From NCBI GenBank assembly GCA_020631235.1, contig JAHDHQ010000009.1:39757-103756 (forward strand): 64,000 nt of DNA, read 5' to 3'. The translations under genes were made by a program, and so were the position numbers. Under the pieces are notes generated by a model. The model was not told the DNA's origin. It made no database searches and saw only the letters and a program-made list of their open reading frames with translations. Positions 56,101 to 64,000 of the stretch are shown here, in pieces. Each line of letters opens with the position of its first letter. Position 1 is the stretch's first letter. Source of the DNA: Saprospiraceae bacterium. GTDB taxonomy: Bacteria; Bacteroidota; Bacteroidia; Chitinophagales; Saprospiraceae.

Positions 56101-56464
56101 ACTTATCGGCCACAATTTTCGAACTTGAAGTGATGTCCTTAAATTGTAGATTTCCTTCGTTTAAAAATAGTTTACTTGTAGCATCGTTTCCTCCTAGAAA
56201 AATCTCATCTAGTCCATCATTGTTTAAGTCACCTATTGCTACCCCTGAACCATTGTACATATACAGAAAATGGTTAACATTGAGTGATTGTGTTTCTTCA
56301 ACAAAATTGGTAAAATCTAAACCTGTTTGCTTTGCATCTAATTCTTGGAATCCTTTTTTGCCAGAACCAAGGCTATGTCCCTTATCCTGAGTGCATTGTA
56401 GGTTTATCAAACAGATAAAAAGTATACACACAAAAAGGGCAATATATGATCTAATTGTTTTCAA
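53123..56464 (-). CDS. VCBS/FG-GAP repeat lipoprotein with ASPIC/UnbV domain (third copy)
   Basis: 1113 aa. The lipoprotein signal is FVCILFICLINLQC (Cys24). Blades contain GDLNNDGLDEIFLGG, VDINNDGWLDIYVCNAG and FDIDNDGWKDYFVSNG. The ASPIC/UnbV domain lies at about 540-620 (FTRGFNSSMGHRLHFGL, DSIVVNYLDGTIQTM). VPVRGKECSTEQMPFLADKY is near residue 938, followed by FASSSINEILG. Closest to the fourth copy by shared blocks such as QTDWSWAPLLFDIDNDGWKD. 5 bp after the 180-aa gene, so translated from the same transcript. Confidence 0.9.
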   Translation of the reverse strand: MKTIRSYIALFVCILFICLINLQCTQDKGHSLGSGKKGFQELDAKQTGLDFTNFVEETQSLNVNHFLYMYNGSGVAIGDLNNDGLDEIFLGGNDATSKLFLNEGNLQFKDITSSSKIVADKWVNGVSMVDINNDGWLDIYVCNAGPSRENADFKNQLFINNKDLSFTESAAQYGLDVESHSNQAFFADMDKDGDLDMYLLNHLDRGFEKDPVLFLKRLLEEFPESELAKVSNMYFENENGKFTNKSVEKGLANLAFGLGAAIADLNQDGWLDIYATNDFFLPDFYYINNKQGAFEHASDRLISHISYFAMGIDANDFNNDGHHDLAILDMTPEDHVRNKTVMRSMDVGLFNTLSETLKFPKQYMNNSFYLNAGDGYLMDVAHYLRVSQTDWSWAPLLFDIDNDGWKDYFVSNGYLRDFMDNDHGVAKADKEKILGRSLNEEEWYQHLQEMPSTPIKNMVFSNYEGKKLIDKTDDWGIQTPTFSNGAAYSDLDLDGDLDLVINNLNANASLLENINGSNAFTSVQLRNTQNPNAVYHAKVSVHIDSLIQYQDYTFTRGFNSSMGHRLHFGLAGADKIDSIVVNYLDGTIQTMVNPEVNKHLILDKSEAKTRKKDTKETDRILIDLTPRVGGFKFEHTEDTFNDFEEEILLPHKYSNLGPCLAIADVNGDGLEDFYLGGSAGYPGMIAYQRGSKFEAIPMPSFDKDAAYEDIGAHFFDFNKDGYPDLYVASGGGGDVSKPSFLQDRLYINQKDGTFRRSRNALPTIASSTSQIISDDFNGDGQMDLFVAGRNKPKKYPLAAQSYLLIQENGVFVDKTSTYFSESLPGMITGIAYEDVNGDQQKDLVFTAEWEAPSIFLRSDKGFKKQDNTGFDNVKGWWQSIAIHDFDKDGDKDLMFGNIGENNKFHPSNKKPLGIYAGDVDHNGSHDIVLTKHYKNMVVPVRGKECSTEQMPFLADKYKYYNDFASSSINEILGKENIEKVDSFSVNDFASYIAINQGNGLSYEMVKLPFEAQLAPIKAMVVLDFNADGYTDVFCAGNIQETEPETTSYDAGGGLMLLGKGDGNFTTSLNIDFAGARCNGNVTDMKTIRLGRSQTGIIVANNNSSAQILLPLKF

Positions 56465-56469
56465 GGCTT

Positions 56470-57012
56470 CTATTCTTCAGTTATAATTTCTTGCGTTTTA
56501 AATCCAATAGGTGCTATGCCCATTTTTTCTGGCACATCATCATCGTAATCTTCCCATTCTATCACATCTTTTAAAAATTCTTCTACATGCCTTATGATGT
56601 ATGCTTCTTTTAGTTCTTCAGGTCTTAGAATTTCAACCATTCTAGGTGGTTTTGGTTGTCCATAACCTTCGATAAATGGATAAGAAATCATGATCATTAA
56701 TTTACCATTAAATAATTGTTGGTAAATGAGCGAACCATTTGATTTGATAAACGGACGTTTGGAATTGGAATTGGGTATTTTTTCTGCGATACCGCTATTG
56801 TCTGAACCTAGAGATAAAACAATAACTTCCAAATTCTCTATTTCATCTTGAATATCCAAATTTGCGTTCAAGTTGGTTTCTTTAATGATTTTCTCTAGCG
56901 TTTTAGTAATTAGTTGCTTAAGATGATCATGCCAATCTTGTCTATAGGAAGCTGTGTTTCCTAATATTTGCTTATACCTTTCTACCTTCGATACTAAACT
57001 TCCTAAATCCAT
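56470..57012 (-). CDS. Hypothetical soluble protein inside the lipoprotein array
   Basis: 180 aa, not recognised. No signal peptide, lipobox or membrane helix, so probably cytoplasmic. The first 60 residues look helical (LVSKVERYKQILGN, HLKQLITKTLEKIIKETN). The centre has beta-type sequence (LIYQQLFNGKLMIMISYPF), and the C-terminal third is acidic (DVIEWEDYDDDVPEKM). It is the only non-repeat gene in the array, 12 bp after copy two and 5 bp before copy three. It was probably kept for a regulatory or assembly reason, or is simply a hitchhiker; the sequence does not decide. Confidence 0.78.
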   Translation of the reverse strand: MDLGSLVSKVERYKQILGNTASYRQDWHDHLKQLITKTLEKIIKETNLNANLDIQDEIENLEVIVLSLGSDNSGIAEKIPNSNSKRPFIKSNGSLIYQQLFNGKLMIMISYPFIEGYGQPKPPRMVEILRPEELKEAYIIRHVEEFLKDVIEWEDYDDDVPEKMGIAPIGFKTQEIITEE

Positions 57013-57024
57013 TTATTTACTCTT

Positions 57025-60000
57025 TTATTTGGTGGCTAATAATAGCTGTGTTGCTTCGTTATTGTTTCCTACTAAAATACCCTTTTGGCCAGAACCAAGT
57101 GTGATGTTGGCTAATCCTGAAACATTTCCTCTCAATAATACACCGACAGATTCAAAGGACTGATTTGCAACAAAATTTCCTTTTCCATCGCCTTTCATCA
57201 GAACACCACAACCCGCATCATAGGATGTTGTTTCTGGTTCTGTTTCTTTGATGCTTCCGGCGGCAAAAATATCTAGATGGCCATCCGCATTATAATCTTG
57301 GATAGCAATTCCTTTCATTGGCGACATTTGAGCTGCAAAAGGTAAGCGATTGATGGTGAAATTTCCTTTTCCATCGTTCAAAGCTACATAACTAGAGAAA
57401 GTAGTTACTGAAAATTCTTCAGCATCTTTTATACTTTCTGCTCCTAAAATTTCTTGAACTGAAGAATTAGCGAAGTCTGAATAAGAACTAAATTTTTCTT
57501 GTAAAAATGGCATCTGTTCTGTGCTACATTCTTTGCCTCGAGTAGGTACAATTCTATCTTTATAGGTTTTAGTTAAAACAACATCATGGGTACCATTGTC
57601 GTCAAAATCTGAAGCTAAAACGCCTAATGGTTTTTTAAACGAAGGATGGAATTTGTTGTTCTCTCCGAGATTACCTAGTACTAAGTCTAAATCTCCGTCC
57701 TTATCTAGATCAGCGGCTTTAGCATTCATCCACCAGCCTTTATAATTATCAAAAGAGCTGGATACTTTTGTAAATTTATTTTTGTTGTTTGTAAATAGTT
57801 TAGGTTCATCCCATTCAGAAACTAAAAATAAATCTTGAGCTTTGTCGCCATTAAAGTCCTCACTCAGTGCCGAAGTAATCATACCTGGCAATTCTTCTTC
57901 ATTAAAATAGTCGCTAATCTTATCTTCGAAATTCCCATTGTTGTTAATCAACAGGTATGATTTAGCCTTTAATGGGTATTCGCCTGGAACATTTCTTCCA
58001 CCTACAAATAGATCTTGAAGTCCATCTCCATTAAAATCATGTGCCGCTATTGCGGCCGTACTAGAGGTAATACGAGGTAGTTTTTTTGAGGCTACTGTAA
58101 ATATGCCCTTACCGTCATTTATATAGAGTCGATCTTGAAGTAATGATTCGAATTTCACATCTCCTCCTCCTCCACTGGCAACATACAAGTCCAAATCTTT
58201 GTCATTATCGATATCCACAAATTGAGCACCTAAATCCTCATACTGTTTATCAAATGAGAAGGTTTCGTTCTCTAATTCCACAAACTGGTTACCAGATTGG
58301 GTAATGATTTTTCCTGGATAACCATTAGAGCCACCTAAATAAAAGTCATCAAAACCATCTCCATTGACATCTCCTACGGCTAAACAAGGGCCAAGGTTTG
58401 AATATTTGTGTGGTAGTAAAACTTCTTTTTCAAAATCATCAAAAGAATCTTCATTATGCTTGAAATTAAAAGAAGGAATTCTGGAGGTTAATTCTATAAT
58501 CACAGGAGCAGGTCTTTCTTTTGCTGCTGCGATAGGTAGATTTGTCTTTCTTTCAATGTTGTGCAAGGTATTAATGGCAAGATTTTTCTCTATTTGTTTA
58601 CTACCATCTAAATATTCTATGACTAATTCATCGACCATTTTATTTTTGCCAATACCTACTACAATTCTATCTGCCATACATGACTGATAACCACGAACAA
58701 AAGAATAGTCAAAGCGTTGAGTTAACTGGCCTGATTTGATAGTTAGTTTTGCATGCATCACAGAAGCTGGATTGTTTTTGTCGCTTAATTTTATGCTGAC
58801 ATGATTGTTTCTCCCATTACTCAAGTTTTCCATGAACGTAACCTCTTGACTAAGATTATTAATGACTAAATCTAAATCCCCATCGTTGTCAAAATCTCCG
58901 TAAGCCGCACCATTGGAGAAAGTAGGTGTTTTTATGCCCCATGTGTCTGAAACATCACTTAATTGTTCTCCTTTTATGTTTTTAAATAAGTAGTTGTTTA
59001 AGGGTTGAGATGGTACTTTTTGCATATGCTCAAAAACTTCAGCTGGCGTTAATTGTCGCCCTTTTTCTTGTTCTAGCTTTTGCATTTTTATACCGTAATC
59101 ATTGTTTTTAGTATCCCTTAGAAAACCATTAGTTACGAAGTAATCTTTAAAACCATCTTGATCTAAATCCACCAGTAAAGAAGTCCAACTCCAATCCGTC
59201 TGTGCTATTTTTAACTGGTGAGCAATATCTGATAGTTTCCCTTGTCCTCTATTTAGATAAAACCCATTAAACATGTATTGTTTTGGGTATTTTTTGACTT
59301 CATGCAAATACCTAAAGCGTCTAACATCCATGGATTCCATTAAGACTTTATTTCTTACATGGTCTGATGGTGTCATATCTACCACGGCAACATCCAATAA
59401 CCCATCGTTATTAAAATCATTAGCGTCGACTCCCATAGAATAAAAAGAATTGTGATCCATAAGTGCATTGGTTACTTTTTTAAATCCACCCTTATGGTCA
59501 TTTACGTAGTAAAAATCAGGAAGGAAATAATCATTAGCACAATAGACATCTAGCCAGCCATCATCATTCAAATCTGCAATGGCTAAACCCAGAGAAAAAG
59601 CAAATTCATTGACTTCTTTTTCTTCACTTTTGTTTACAAATTTTCCATCAACGTTTTCGAAATACATATTCTTCATCCGTTGTTTGTTTTCTTCGTAAAC
59701 CGTGTTTTCTAAGTTATCAAAAAACACATGTACTTGCCCACCAATTCTTCTTCTTAAATGGTTATTTAGCCATAAGTCTAGATCGCCATCTTTGTCGAAA
59801 TCTGCAAAACCAGCTTGGACTGATCTTGCACCATCTTCTAAACCATACTTAATTAAAGACTCTGTAAAAGTATTGTCCCCATTGTTAATAAATAGGTCAT
59901 TATTCAACATTTGGTTACCATTAAATGGACCTGAATTACATACATAAATATCTAAAAAACCATCTTGATTAATATCCACTACAGATGCACCAGTTGCCCA

Positions 60001-60357
60001 TTTATTAGTCTCAATGCCTGCTGATGCTGAGATATCTTTGAAAGATAAACCGCCCTCATTTAGGTATAACTTATTTTTTGCGTTGTTCCCTGTAAAGAAT
60101 AAATCATCTAGACCATCATTATTGATATCTATGACTGCGACACCAGAACCATTATAATAATAGTCGTAAATGGTGATGTTGCTTTCAGGTGTTTCATTGA
60201 CTACATTTTTAAACTTTAAGCCAGTTTTTTCCGAACTTAATTCTTCGAATAGTTTGAAAGTCTCCTTCGTTTCGGAGTTTGAGCTTTCTTGTTTCTTGTC
60301 TGAGGTACAAGAGTATAGAATGCAAGCAGTCAAAAGCAAGATTGCAATTGTTCTCAT
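57025..60357 (-). CDS. VCBS/FG-GAP repeat lipoprotein with ASPIC/UnbV domain (second copy)
   Basis: 1110 aa. Lipobox LTACILYSC gives Cys17. Blade loops include IDINNDGLDDLFFTG, VDINQDGFLDIYVCNSG and GDFDNDGDLDLVINNL. The ASPIC/UnbV domain lies at about 540-615 (FVRGYQSCMADRIVVGI, DELVIEYLDGS); the usual Gly-Leu end is altered here. VPTRGKECSTEQMPFLQEKF is near residue 937. It shares MESMDVxRFRYL and NRGQGKLS with the first copy and is its nearest relative. 171 bp after copy one, a gap with a strong hairpin. Confidence 0.9.
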   Translation of the reverse strand: MRTIAILLLTACILYSCTSDKKQESSNSETKETFKLFEELSSEKTGLKFKNVVNETPESNITIYDYYYNGSGVAVIDINNDGLDDLFFTGNNAKNKLYLNEGGLSFKDISASAGIETNKWATGASVVDINQDGFLDIYVCNSGPFNGNQMLNNDLFINNGDNTFTESLIKYGLEDGARSVQAGFADFDKDGDLDLWLNNHLRRRIGGQVHVFFDNLENTVYEENKQRMKNMYFENVDGKFVNKSEEKEVNEFAFSLGLAIADLNDDGWLDVYCANDYFLPDFYYVNDHKGGFKKVTNALMDHNSFYSMGVDANDFNNDGLLDVAVVDMTPSDHVRNKVLMESMDVRRFRYLHEVKKYPKQYMFNGFYLNRGQGKLSDIAHQLKIAQTDWSWTSLLVDLDQDGFKDYFVTNGFLRDTKNNDYGIKMQKLEQEKGRQLTPAEVFEHMQKVPSQPLNNYLFKNIKGEQLSDVSDTWGIKTPTFSNGAAYGDFDNDGDLDLVINNLSQEVTFMENLSNGRNNHVSIKLSDKNNPASVMHAKLTIKSGQLTQRFDYSFVRGYQSCMADRIVVGIGKNKMVDELVIEYLDGSKQIEKNLAINTLHNIERKTNLPIAAAKERPAPVIIELTSRIPSFNFKHNEDSFDDFEKEVLLPHKYSNLGPCLAVGDVNGDGFDDFYLGGSNGYPGKIITQSGNQFVELENETFSFDKQYEDLGAQFVDIDNDKDLDLYVASGGGGDVKFESLLQDRLYINDGKGIFTVASKKLPRITSSTAAIAAHDFNGDGLQDLFVGGRNVPGEYPLKAKSYLLINNNGNFEDKISDYFNEEELPGMITSALSEDFNGDKAQDLFLVSEWDEPKLFTNNKNKFTKVSSSFDNYKGWWMNAKAADLDKDGDLDLVLGNLGENNKFHPSFKKPLGVLASDFDDNGTHDVVLTKTYKDRIVPTRGKECSTEQMPFLQEKFSSYSDFANSSVQEILGAESIKDAEEFSVTTFSSYVALNDGKGNFTINRLPFAAQMSPMKGIAIQDYNADGHLDIFAAGSIKETEPETTSYDAGCGVLMKGDGKGNFVANQSFESVGVLLRGNVSGLANITLGSGQKGILVGNNNEATQLLLATK

Positions 60358-60477
60358 GTTGTTTTCTTTTACCTTAAATCTGAATTAAACCAAGTCTAAT
60401 TCATTGTAGTTCTTTTATCAAAATTCGGGCACACAATGCCGCATCACTTAAACAGTGTCCAAAAATACTAATTTCTT

Positions 60478-60515
60478 CAAATATTTGATTTTATTCATTT
60501 TCAATCAAATATTTG
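60478..60515. repeat. Perfect 13-bp inverted repeat between lipoprotein copies one and two
   Basis: CAAATATTTGATT and AATCAAATATTTG separated by 12 nt. It lies 14 nt past the stop of copy one on the minus strand, and the 171-bp gap continues to copy two. There is no T run, so it is not a standard terminator. It may modulate read-through or stabilise the upstream mRNA. Confidence 0.6.
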
Positions 60516-60528
60516 CGTTTTCGTCCCT

Positions 60529-63500
60529 CTATGAGCCTTGCATGGAGTGTGTTGTAATAAATAGTTGTACAGCTGAGTCATTATTACCTACAATTACACC
60601 TCTTTTGTTACTTCCAAGCTTAATCAATTCTATATCTGTTACATTGCCATTACAGAACACTCCTGAATGTTCAAAGGATTGGTTTGTGGTAAAATCTCCA
60701 TTTCCCTTACCCAATAACAAAGTTCCTAAACCTGCATCATATGGGGAGGTTTCTGGTTCTGTTTCTATAATATTTCCTGCTCCAAAAATATCGATGTGCC
60801 CATCACCATTAAAATCTTGACAAACCATTGATTTCAAAGGCGCAATCTGAGCTGTAAAAGGTAATTTTTTAATCGTGTAATTTGCACTTCCTTCATTCAA
60901 AACGATATAGTGAGAAAATGTATTGACAGAATATTGATCTGCACTTTGTACTTTTTCTTGGCCTAATATTTCTTGTATTGAGGAGTTAGCAAAGCTGCTA
61001 TACGTACTGAATTTTTCTTCTAAAAAAGGCATTTGTTCAGTACTGCATTCTTTACCTCGGACTGGCACCACTTTGTTTTTATAATGTTTTGTAAGCACAA
61101 CATCATGTGTGCCGTTTTTATCAAAATCTGCGGCTAGCACACCTAAAGGCTTTTTCTCTGATGGATGAAATTTATTGTTTTCTCCCATATTCCCGATAAC
61201 AAAATCAAGATCGCCGTCTTTGTCAAAATCGGCAGCGGCCAAACTCATCCACCATCCTTTCAACTTATTAAAAGCAGGAATTTCCATTTTACTAAACTTG
61301 TTGCCTTTTATTTCGAATAAGGCTGGTGCTTCCCACTCTGAAACAAACAGAAGGTTAAGCTTATCATCACCTGTAAAGTCACCCATCTCTACGCCAGTAA
61401 TCATACCCGGCAACTCATCAACGGCAAAAAAGGTCGCCGTTACATCCTCAAATGCACTTCCACGGTTCATCAATACATATGATTGTGCTTTAAGCGGATA
61501 TTTCCCCGGAGTATTTCTTCCTCCAACGATTAAATCTAATTTTTTATCACCATTTAGATCGACAGATTTTATGACTGATGTGCTTGATGATATCTGCGGA
61601 AGCACTGATTTTTGTGCTGAAAACACACCTTTACCATTATTCAGGTAAAGCCGATCTTGCAGGAGTGCTTTATTGTTAATCTCTCCTCCTCCTCCACTGG
61701 CTACATATAAATCTAAATCGCCGTCGCCGTCAAAATCAAAAAAGTGAGCACCTAAATCCTCAAACCTTTTATCTGTTTCAAATACTGGGTTTCTGATCTC
61801 ACTAAAATTTTGCCCTACCTGAGCAATTAACTTTGCCGCTCTATCTTTTGAGCCTCCGAGATAAAAATCATCATAGCCATCTTTATTTACATCACCGACT
61901 GCAATGCAGGGTCCTAAGTTTGAATATTTATGGGGTAATAAAACCTCTTCAGCAAAATCATCAAAACTGTTTTCTTTATGACTAAAGTCAAAAGATGCCA
62001 CTTTATCAGTTATATCCAAAAAGTGAGGTCTGGGTTTAGAAGGTGATACTAATTTTCCTGAAGTAGCTTTTTTCTCTATGATATTGAGTTTATTTAAGTT
62101 TACTTGATGAATGGTTTGGACACTGCCATCTAAATATTCGATTTCTATTTTATCAATTTGAGTTTTGTCTCCTAAACCAATAAGTAATTTCTGCCCCATG
62201 CTGGATAAATAGCCTCTCACAAAAGAGTAGTCATATCGTTGTACTTGGCTACCCGAATGGACCATGATTTTAGCGTGTAACACACTAGAAGGTGCAGATT
62301 TATCGACTAAGCTAATGCCTATGTAATTATGCTTACCATTAGTTTCGTTTTCCAATATGCTGGCCGGCTGGCTTAAATTGTTTACTACTAAATCTAGGTC
62401 TCCATCATTGTCTAAATCTGCATAAGCAGCACCATTAGAAAATGTGGGTGTTTTAATACCCCATTCTTTACTAACATCCACTAATTGTTTGCCCTTGATA
62501 TTCCTAAATAAATGATTGTTTAATGGATTAGACGGAAAACTATCCTTATAAAACTCAAAAGCCTCTTCAGGAAGGAGGTTTCTTCCTTTTTCTTTAGCCA
62601 TTGCATTAAGAGCGCGAATACGATCGTTATCTTTTACATCTTTTAGTAGTCCGTTTGTCACAAAATAGTCTTTATATCCATCCATATCGAAATCTGCCAT
62701 TAAAGAGGACCAGCTCCAATCTGTTTGCGCCATGTTTAATTGATGCCCAATATTGGACAACTTCCCTTGCCCTCTATTTAAAAAGAAGGAATTAAACATA
62801 TACTGTTTTGTATATTTTTTCTCTTCCGACAAATATCTAAATCGCTCGACATCCATAGACTCCATGAGCACTTTATTTCTTACGTGGTCTGACGGCGTCA
62901 TATCCACTACAGCAATATCCAATAAATTGTCATTGTTAAAATCACTGGCATCTACTCCCATAGAATAAAAAGAGGTGTGATCTTGTAATGATTTATTCGC
63001 TTGGGTAAAACCTCCTTGTTGGTCATTGATATAATAATAATCAGGAATGAAATAATCATTCGTTGTATAGACATCCAACCAACCGTCATCATTAAAATCA
63101 GCAATGGACAAACCTAAACCAAAAGCGAATAAATCTAATCCTTTTTCTTTGCTCTTTTCTACAAATTTACCCTCGACATTTTCGAAATACATGTTTTGCA
63201 TTTTCCGTTTATCCGCTGCTGAGGTATTTTGTTCTAAATTGCTTAAAAATTCTTGTGGAGTATTCCCAATGGAACGCAAGCAATGGTTGTTTAACCACAT
63301 ATCAAGATCTCCATCTTTATCAAAATCAGCAAATCCAGCTTGTACAGATCTAGCTCCATCAACTAAGCCATATTTAGCCGCTGATTCGGTAAAGGTATTA
63401 TCTCCGTTATTTATATATAGGTCATTGTCTAAACCCTTTCCTTTACCTATGGGACCTGAATTACAGACGTATATGTCTAAAAATCCATCATTGTTAATAT

Positions 63501-63915
63501 CGACCATGGTAGCACCCATTGCCCATTTTTTACCTTGAATTCCTGCTTTGGAAGATATGTTTTCAAAGGTCATTTTACCCTTGTTTAGAAACAAACCATT
63601 TGCCGCATCGTTGCCGCTAAAAAATACATCTTCTAAGCCATCATTATTAATATCTCCAATAGCCACACCTGCTCCATTGTAATAATAATCGTAAATAGAA
63701 AAATTCCGCTTGGGAGTTTCAAACACTTGATTCGTGAAATCAATACCCGTAAGCGATGGTTTTAATTCTTTAAAAACAGCAAATGATGGCTTAGAAGATT
63801 GGGTGTTACTTGTCTTTGCCTTTTGGCTAGTTGTAGACTCAGAATTATTTTTTTCTGATGAACATGCAAATAAAAATAGACACAATAAAATTGTGCATGT
63901 AAGTGTAGTTCTCAT
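60529..63915 (-). CDS. VCBS/FG-GAP repeat lipoprotein with ASPIC/UnbV domain (first copy)
   Basis: 1128 aa. The lipoprotein signal is ILLCLFLFAC (Cys18), followed by a Ser/Asn/Lys-rich linker. Two sets of FG-GAP/VCBS blades with Asp-rich loops: GDINNDGLEDVFFSG, VDINNDGFLDIYVCNSG and ADLDNDGDLDLVVNNL in the first; GDVNKDGYDDFYLGGS and FDFDGDGDLDLYVASGG in the second. An ASPIC/UnbV domain lies at about 545-615 (FVRGYLSSMGQKLLIGL, IDKIEIEYLDGSVQT). VPVRGKECSTEQMPFLEEKF is near residue 948. Surface lipoprotein inferred; such genes often lie near nutrient-uptake loci in Bacteroidota, but no SusC/SusD is present in the window. First gene of the array here. Confidence 0.9.
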   Translation of the reverse strand: MRTTLTCTILLCLFLFACSSEKNNSESTTSQKAKTSNTQSSKPSFAVFKELKPSLTGIDFTNQVFETPKRNFSIYDYYYNGAGVAIGDINNDGLEDVFFSGNDAANGLFLNKGKMTFENISSKAGIQGKKWAMGATMVDINNDGFLDIYVCNSGPIGKGKGLDNDLYINNGDNTFTESAAKYGLVDGARSVQAGFADFDKDGDLDMWLNNHCLRSIGNTPQEFLSNLEQNTSAADKRKMQNMYFENVEGKFVEKSKEKGLDLFAFGLGLSIADFNDDGWLDVYTTNDYFIPDYYYINDQQGGFTQANKSLQDHTSFYSMGVDASDFNNDNLLDIAVVDMTPSDHVRNKVLMESMDVERFRYLSEEKKYTKQYMFNSFFLNRGQGKLSNIGHQLNMAQTDWSWSSLMADFDMDGYKDYFVTNGLLKDVKDNDRIRALNAMAKEKGRNLLPEEAFEFYKDSFPSNPLNNHLFRNIKGKQLVDVSKEWGIKTPTFSNGAAYADLDNDGDLDLVVNNLSQPASILENETNGKHNYIGISLVDKSAPSSVLHAKIMVHSGSQVQRYDYSFVRGYLSSMGQKLLIGLGDKTQIDKIEIEYLDGSVQTIHQVNLNKLNIIEKKATSGKLVSPSKPRPHFLDITDKVASFDFSHKENSFDDFAEEVLLPHKYSNLGPCIAVGDVNKDGYDDFYLGGSKDRAAKLIAQVGQNFSEIRNPVFETDKRFEDLGAHFFDFDGDGDLDLYVASGGGGEINNKALLQDRLYLNNGKGVFSAQKSVLPQISSSTSVIKSVDLNGDKKLDLIVGGRNTPGKYPLKAQSYVLMNRGSAFEDVTATFFAVDELPGMITGVEMGDFTGDDKLNLLFVSEWEAPALFEIKGNKFSKMEIPAFNKLKGWWMSLAAADFDKDGDLDFVIGNMGENNKFHPSEKKPLGVLAADFDKNGTHDVVLTKHYKNKVVPVRGKECSTEQMPFLEEKFSTYSSFANSSIQEILGQEKVQSADQYSVNTFSHYIVLNEGSANYTIKKLPFTAQIAPLKSMVCQDFNGDGHIDIFGAGNIIETEPETSPYDAGLGTLLLGKGNGDFTTNQSFEHSGVFCNGNVTDIELIKLGSNKRGVIVGNNDSAVQLFITTHSMQGS

Positions 63916-63930
63916 GTTGTTTTCTTAGAC

Positions 63931-63964
63931 CAAAAATAGATCTAGCTAAAAATAGTTAGACCAA
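63931..63964 (-). promoter_or_regulatory. Candidate promoter of the lipoprotein array
   Basis: TATTTTTG at 63931-63938 (minus strand) matches TAnnTTTG, with a TTG (63962-63964) 23 nt upstream, at the long end of the accepted range. Expected transcript start is about 10 nt before the ATG. Confidence 0.4.
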
Positions 63965-64000
63965 TAAATATAGTTTAAAACTAATAATTTATTAGCTTTT

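Noticed and set aside
46407-63915. Integrin-like or peptidase function of the VCBS proteins
   Set aside because: FG-GAP/VCBS loops only show propeller-type calcium binding; no catalytic motif is visible.

Overview
The window looks like a chromosomal segment of an AT-rich Bacteroidota, most likely of the Saprospiria/Saprospiraceae kind. Evidence: type IX secretion (T9SS) sorting domains of both type A and type B, a PorP/SprF gene, HYR-like and SprB-like repeats, VCBS/ASPIC-UnbV lipoproteins in tandem, the exbB-small membrane protein-exbD-exbD block, and promoters with the Bacteroidota TAnnTTTG -7 element instead of sigma70 boxes. Nearly all genes lie on the minus strand. Species and family are inferred from family content only.

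Layout. (1) 1-10783: the 5' 3594 codons of a giant surface protein gene that runs off the left edge. It has about 27 HYR-like modules, three SprB-like repeats and, at the left end, a tandem array of 705-residue super-repeats (2115 bp) with a 467-bp stretch that is 100% identical between copies. (2) 10990-19897: an overlapping three-gene unit made of a 2094-aa adhesin with a type B (gliding-motility-type) sorting domain, a PorP/SprF outer-membrane protein and an OmpA-domain protein, laid out like the sprB-sprF-sprD neighbourhood of gliding bacteria. (3) 19954-33470: housekeeping genes (a 60-aa conserved protein, gltX, polysaccharide deacetylase, atpC-atpD, scpA, purU, mscL, a cysteine-rich lipoprotein, an ExbB/ExbD energy-transducing block, tRNA-Ser(GGA), tatD, an RNase H, def, ruvX). 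(4) 33583-45916: two large paralogous T9SS type A proteins that share a C-terminal arrangement (regulatory-like segment, dockerin-like, cohesin-like, sorting domain) and a 124-aa secreted protein. The two transcription units share matching promoters, a perfect 16-bp palindrome placed exactly 22 nt from an identical TATATTTG box, and related terminators. (5) 46407-63915: an array of five paralogous ~1100-aa VCBS/FG-GAP + ASPIC/UnbV lipoproteins with one 180-aa protein of unknown function between the second and third.

How it fits together. Most of the window encodes cell-surface or secreted material that would cross the outer membrane through the T9SS: type B adhesin with its own SprF/OmpA partners, type A matrix-like proteins, and surface lipoproteins. 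The ExbB/ExbD block would supply proton-motive-force energy to outer-membrane processes. The most unusual observations are the actively recombining super-repeat array, the shared operator-promoter pair controlling the two type A loci, and the five-fold tandem lipoprotein array. Large plus-strand ORFs opposite the repeat genes are antisense shadows and are not annotated.
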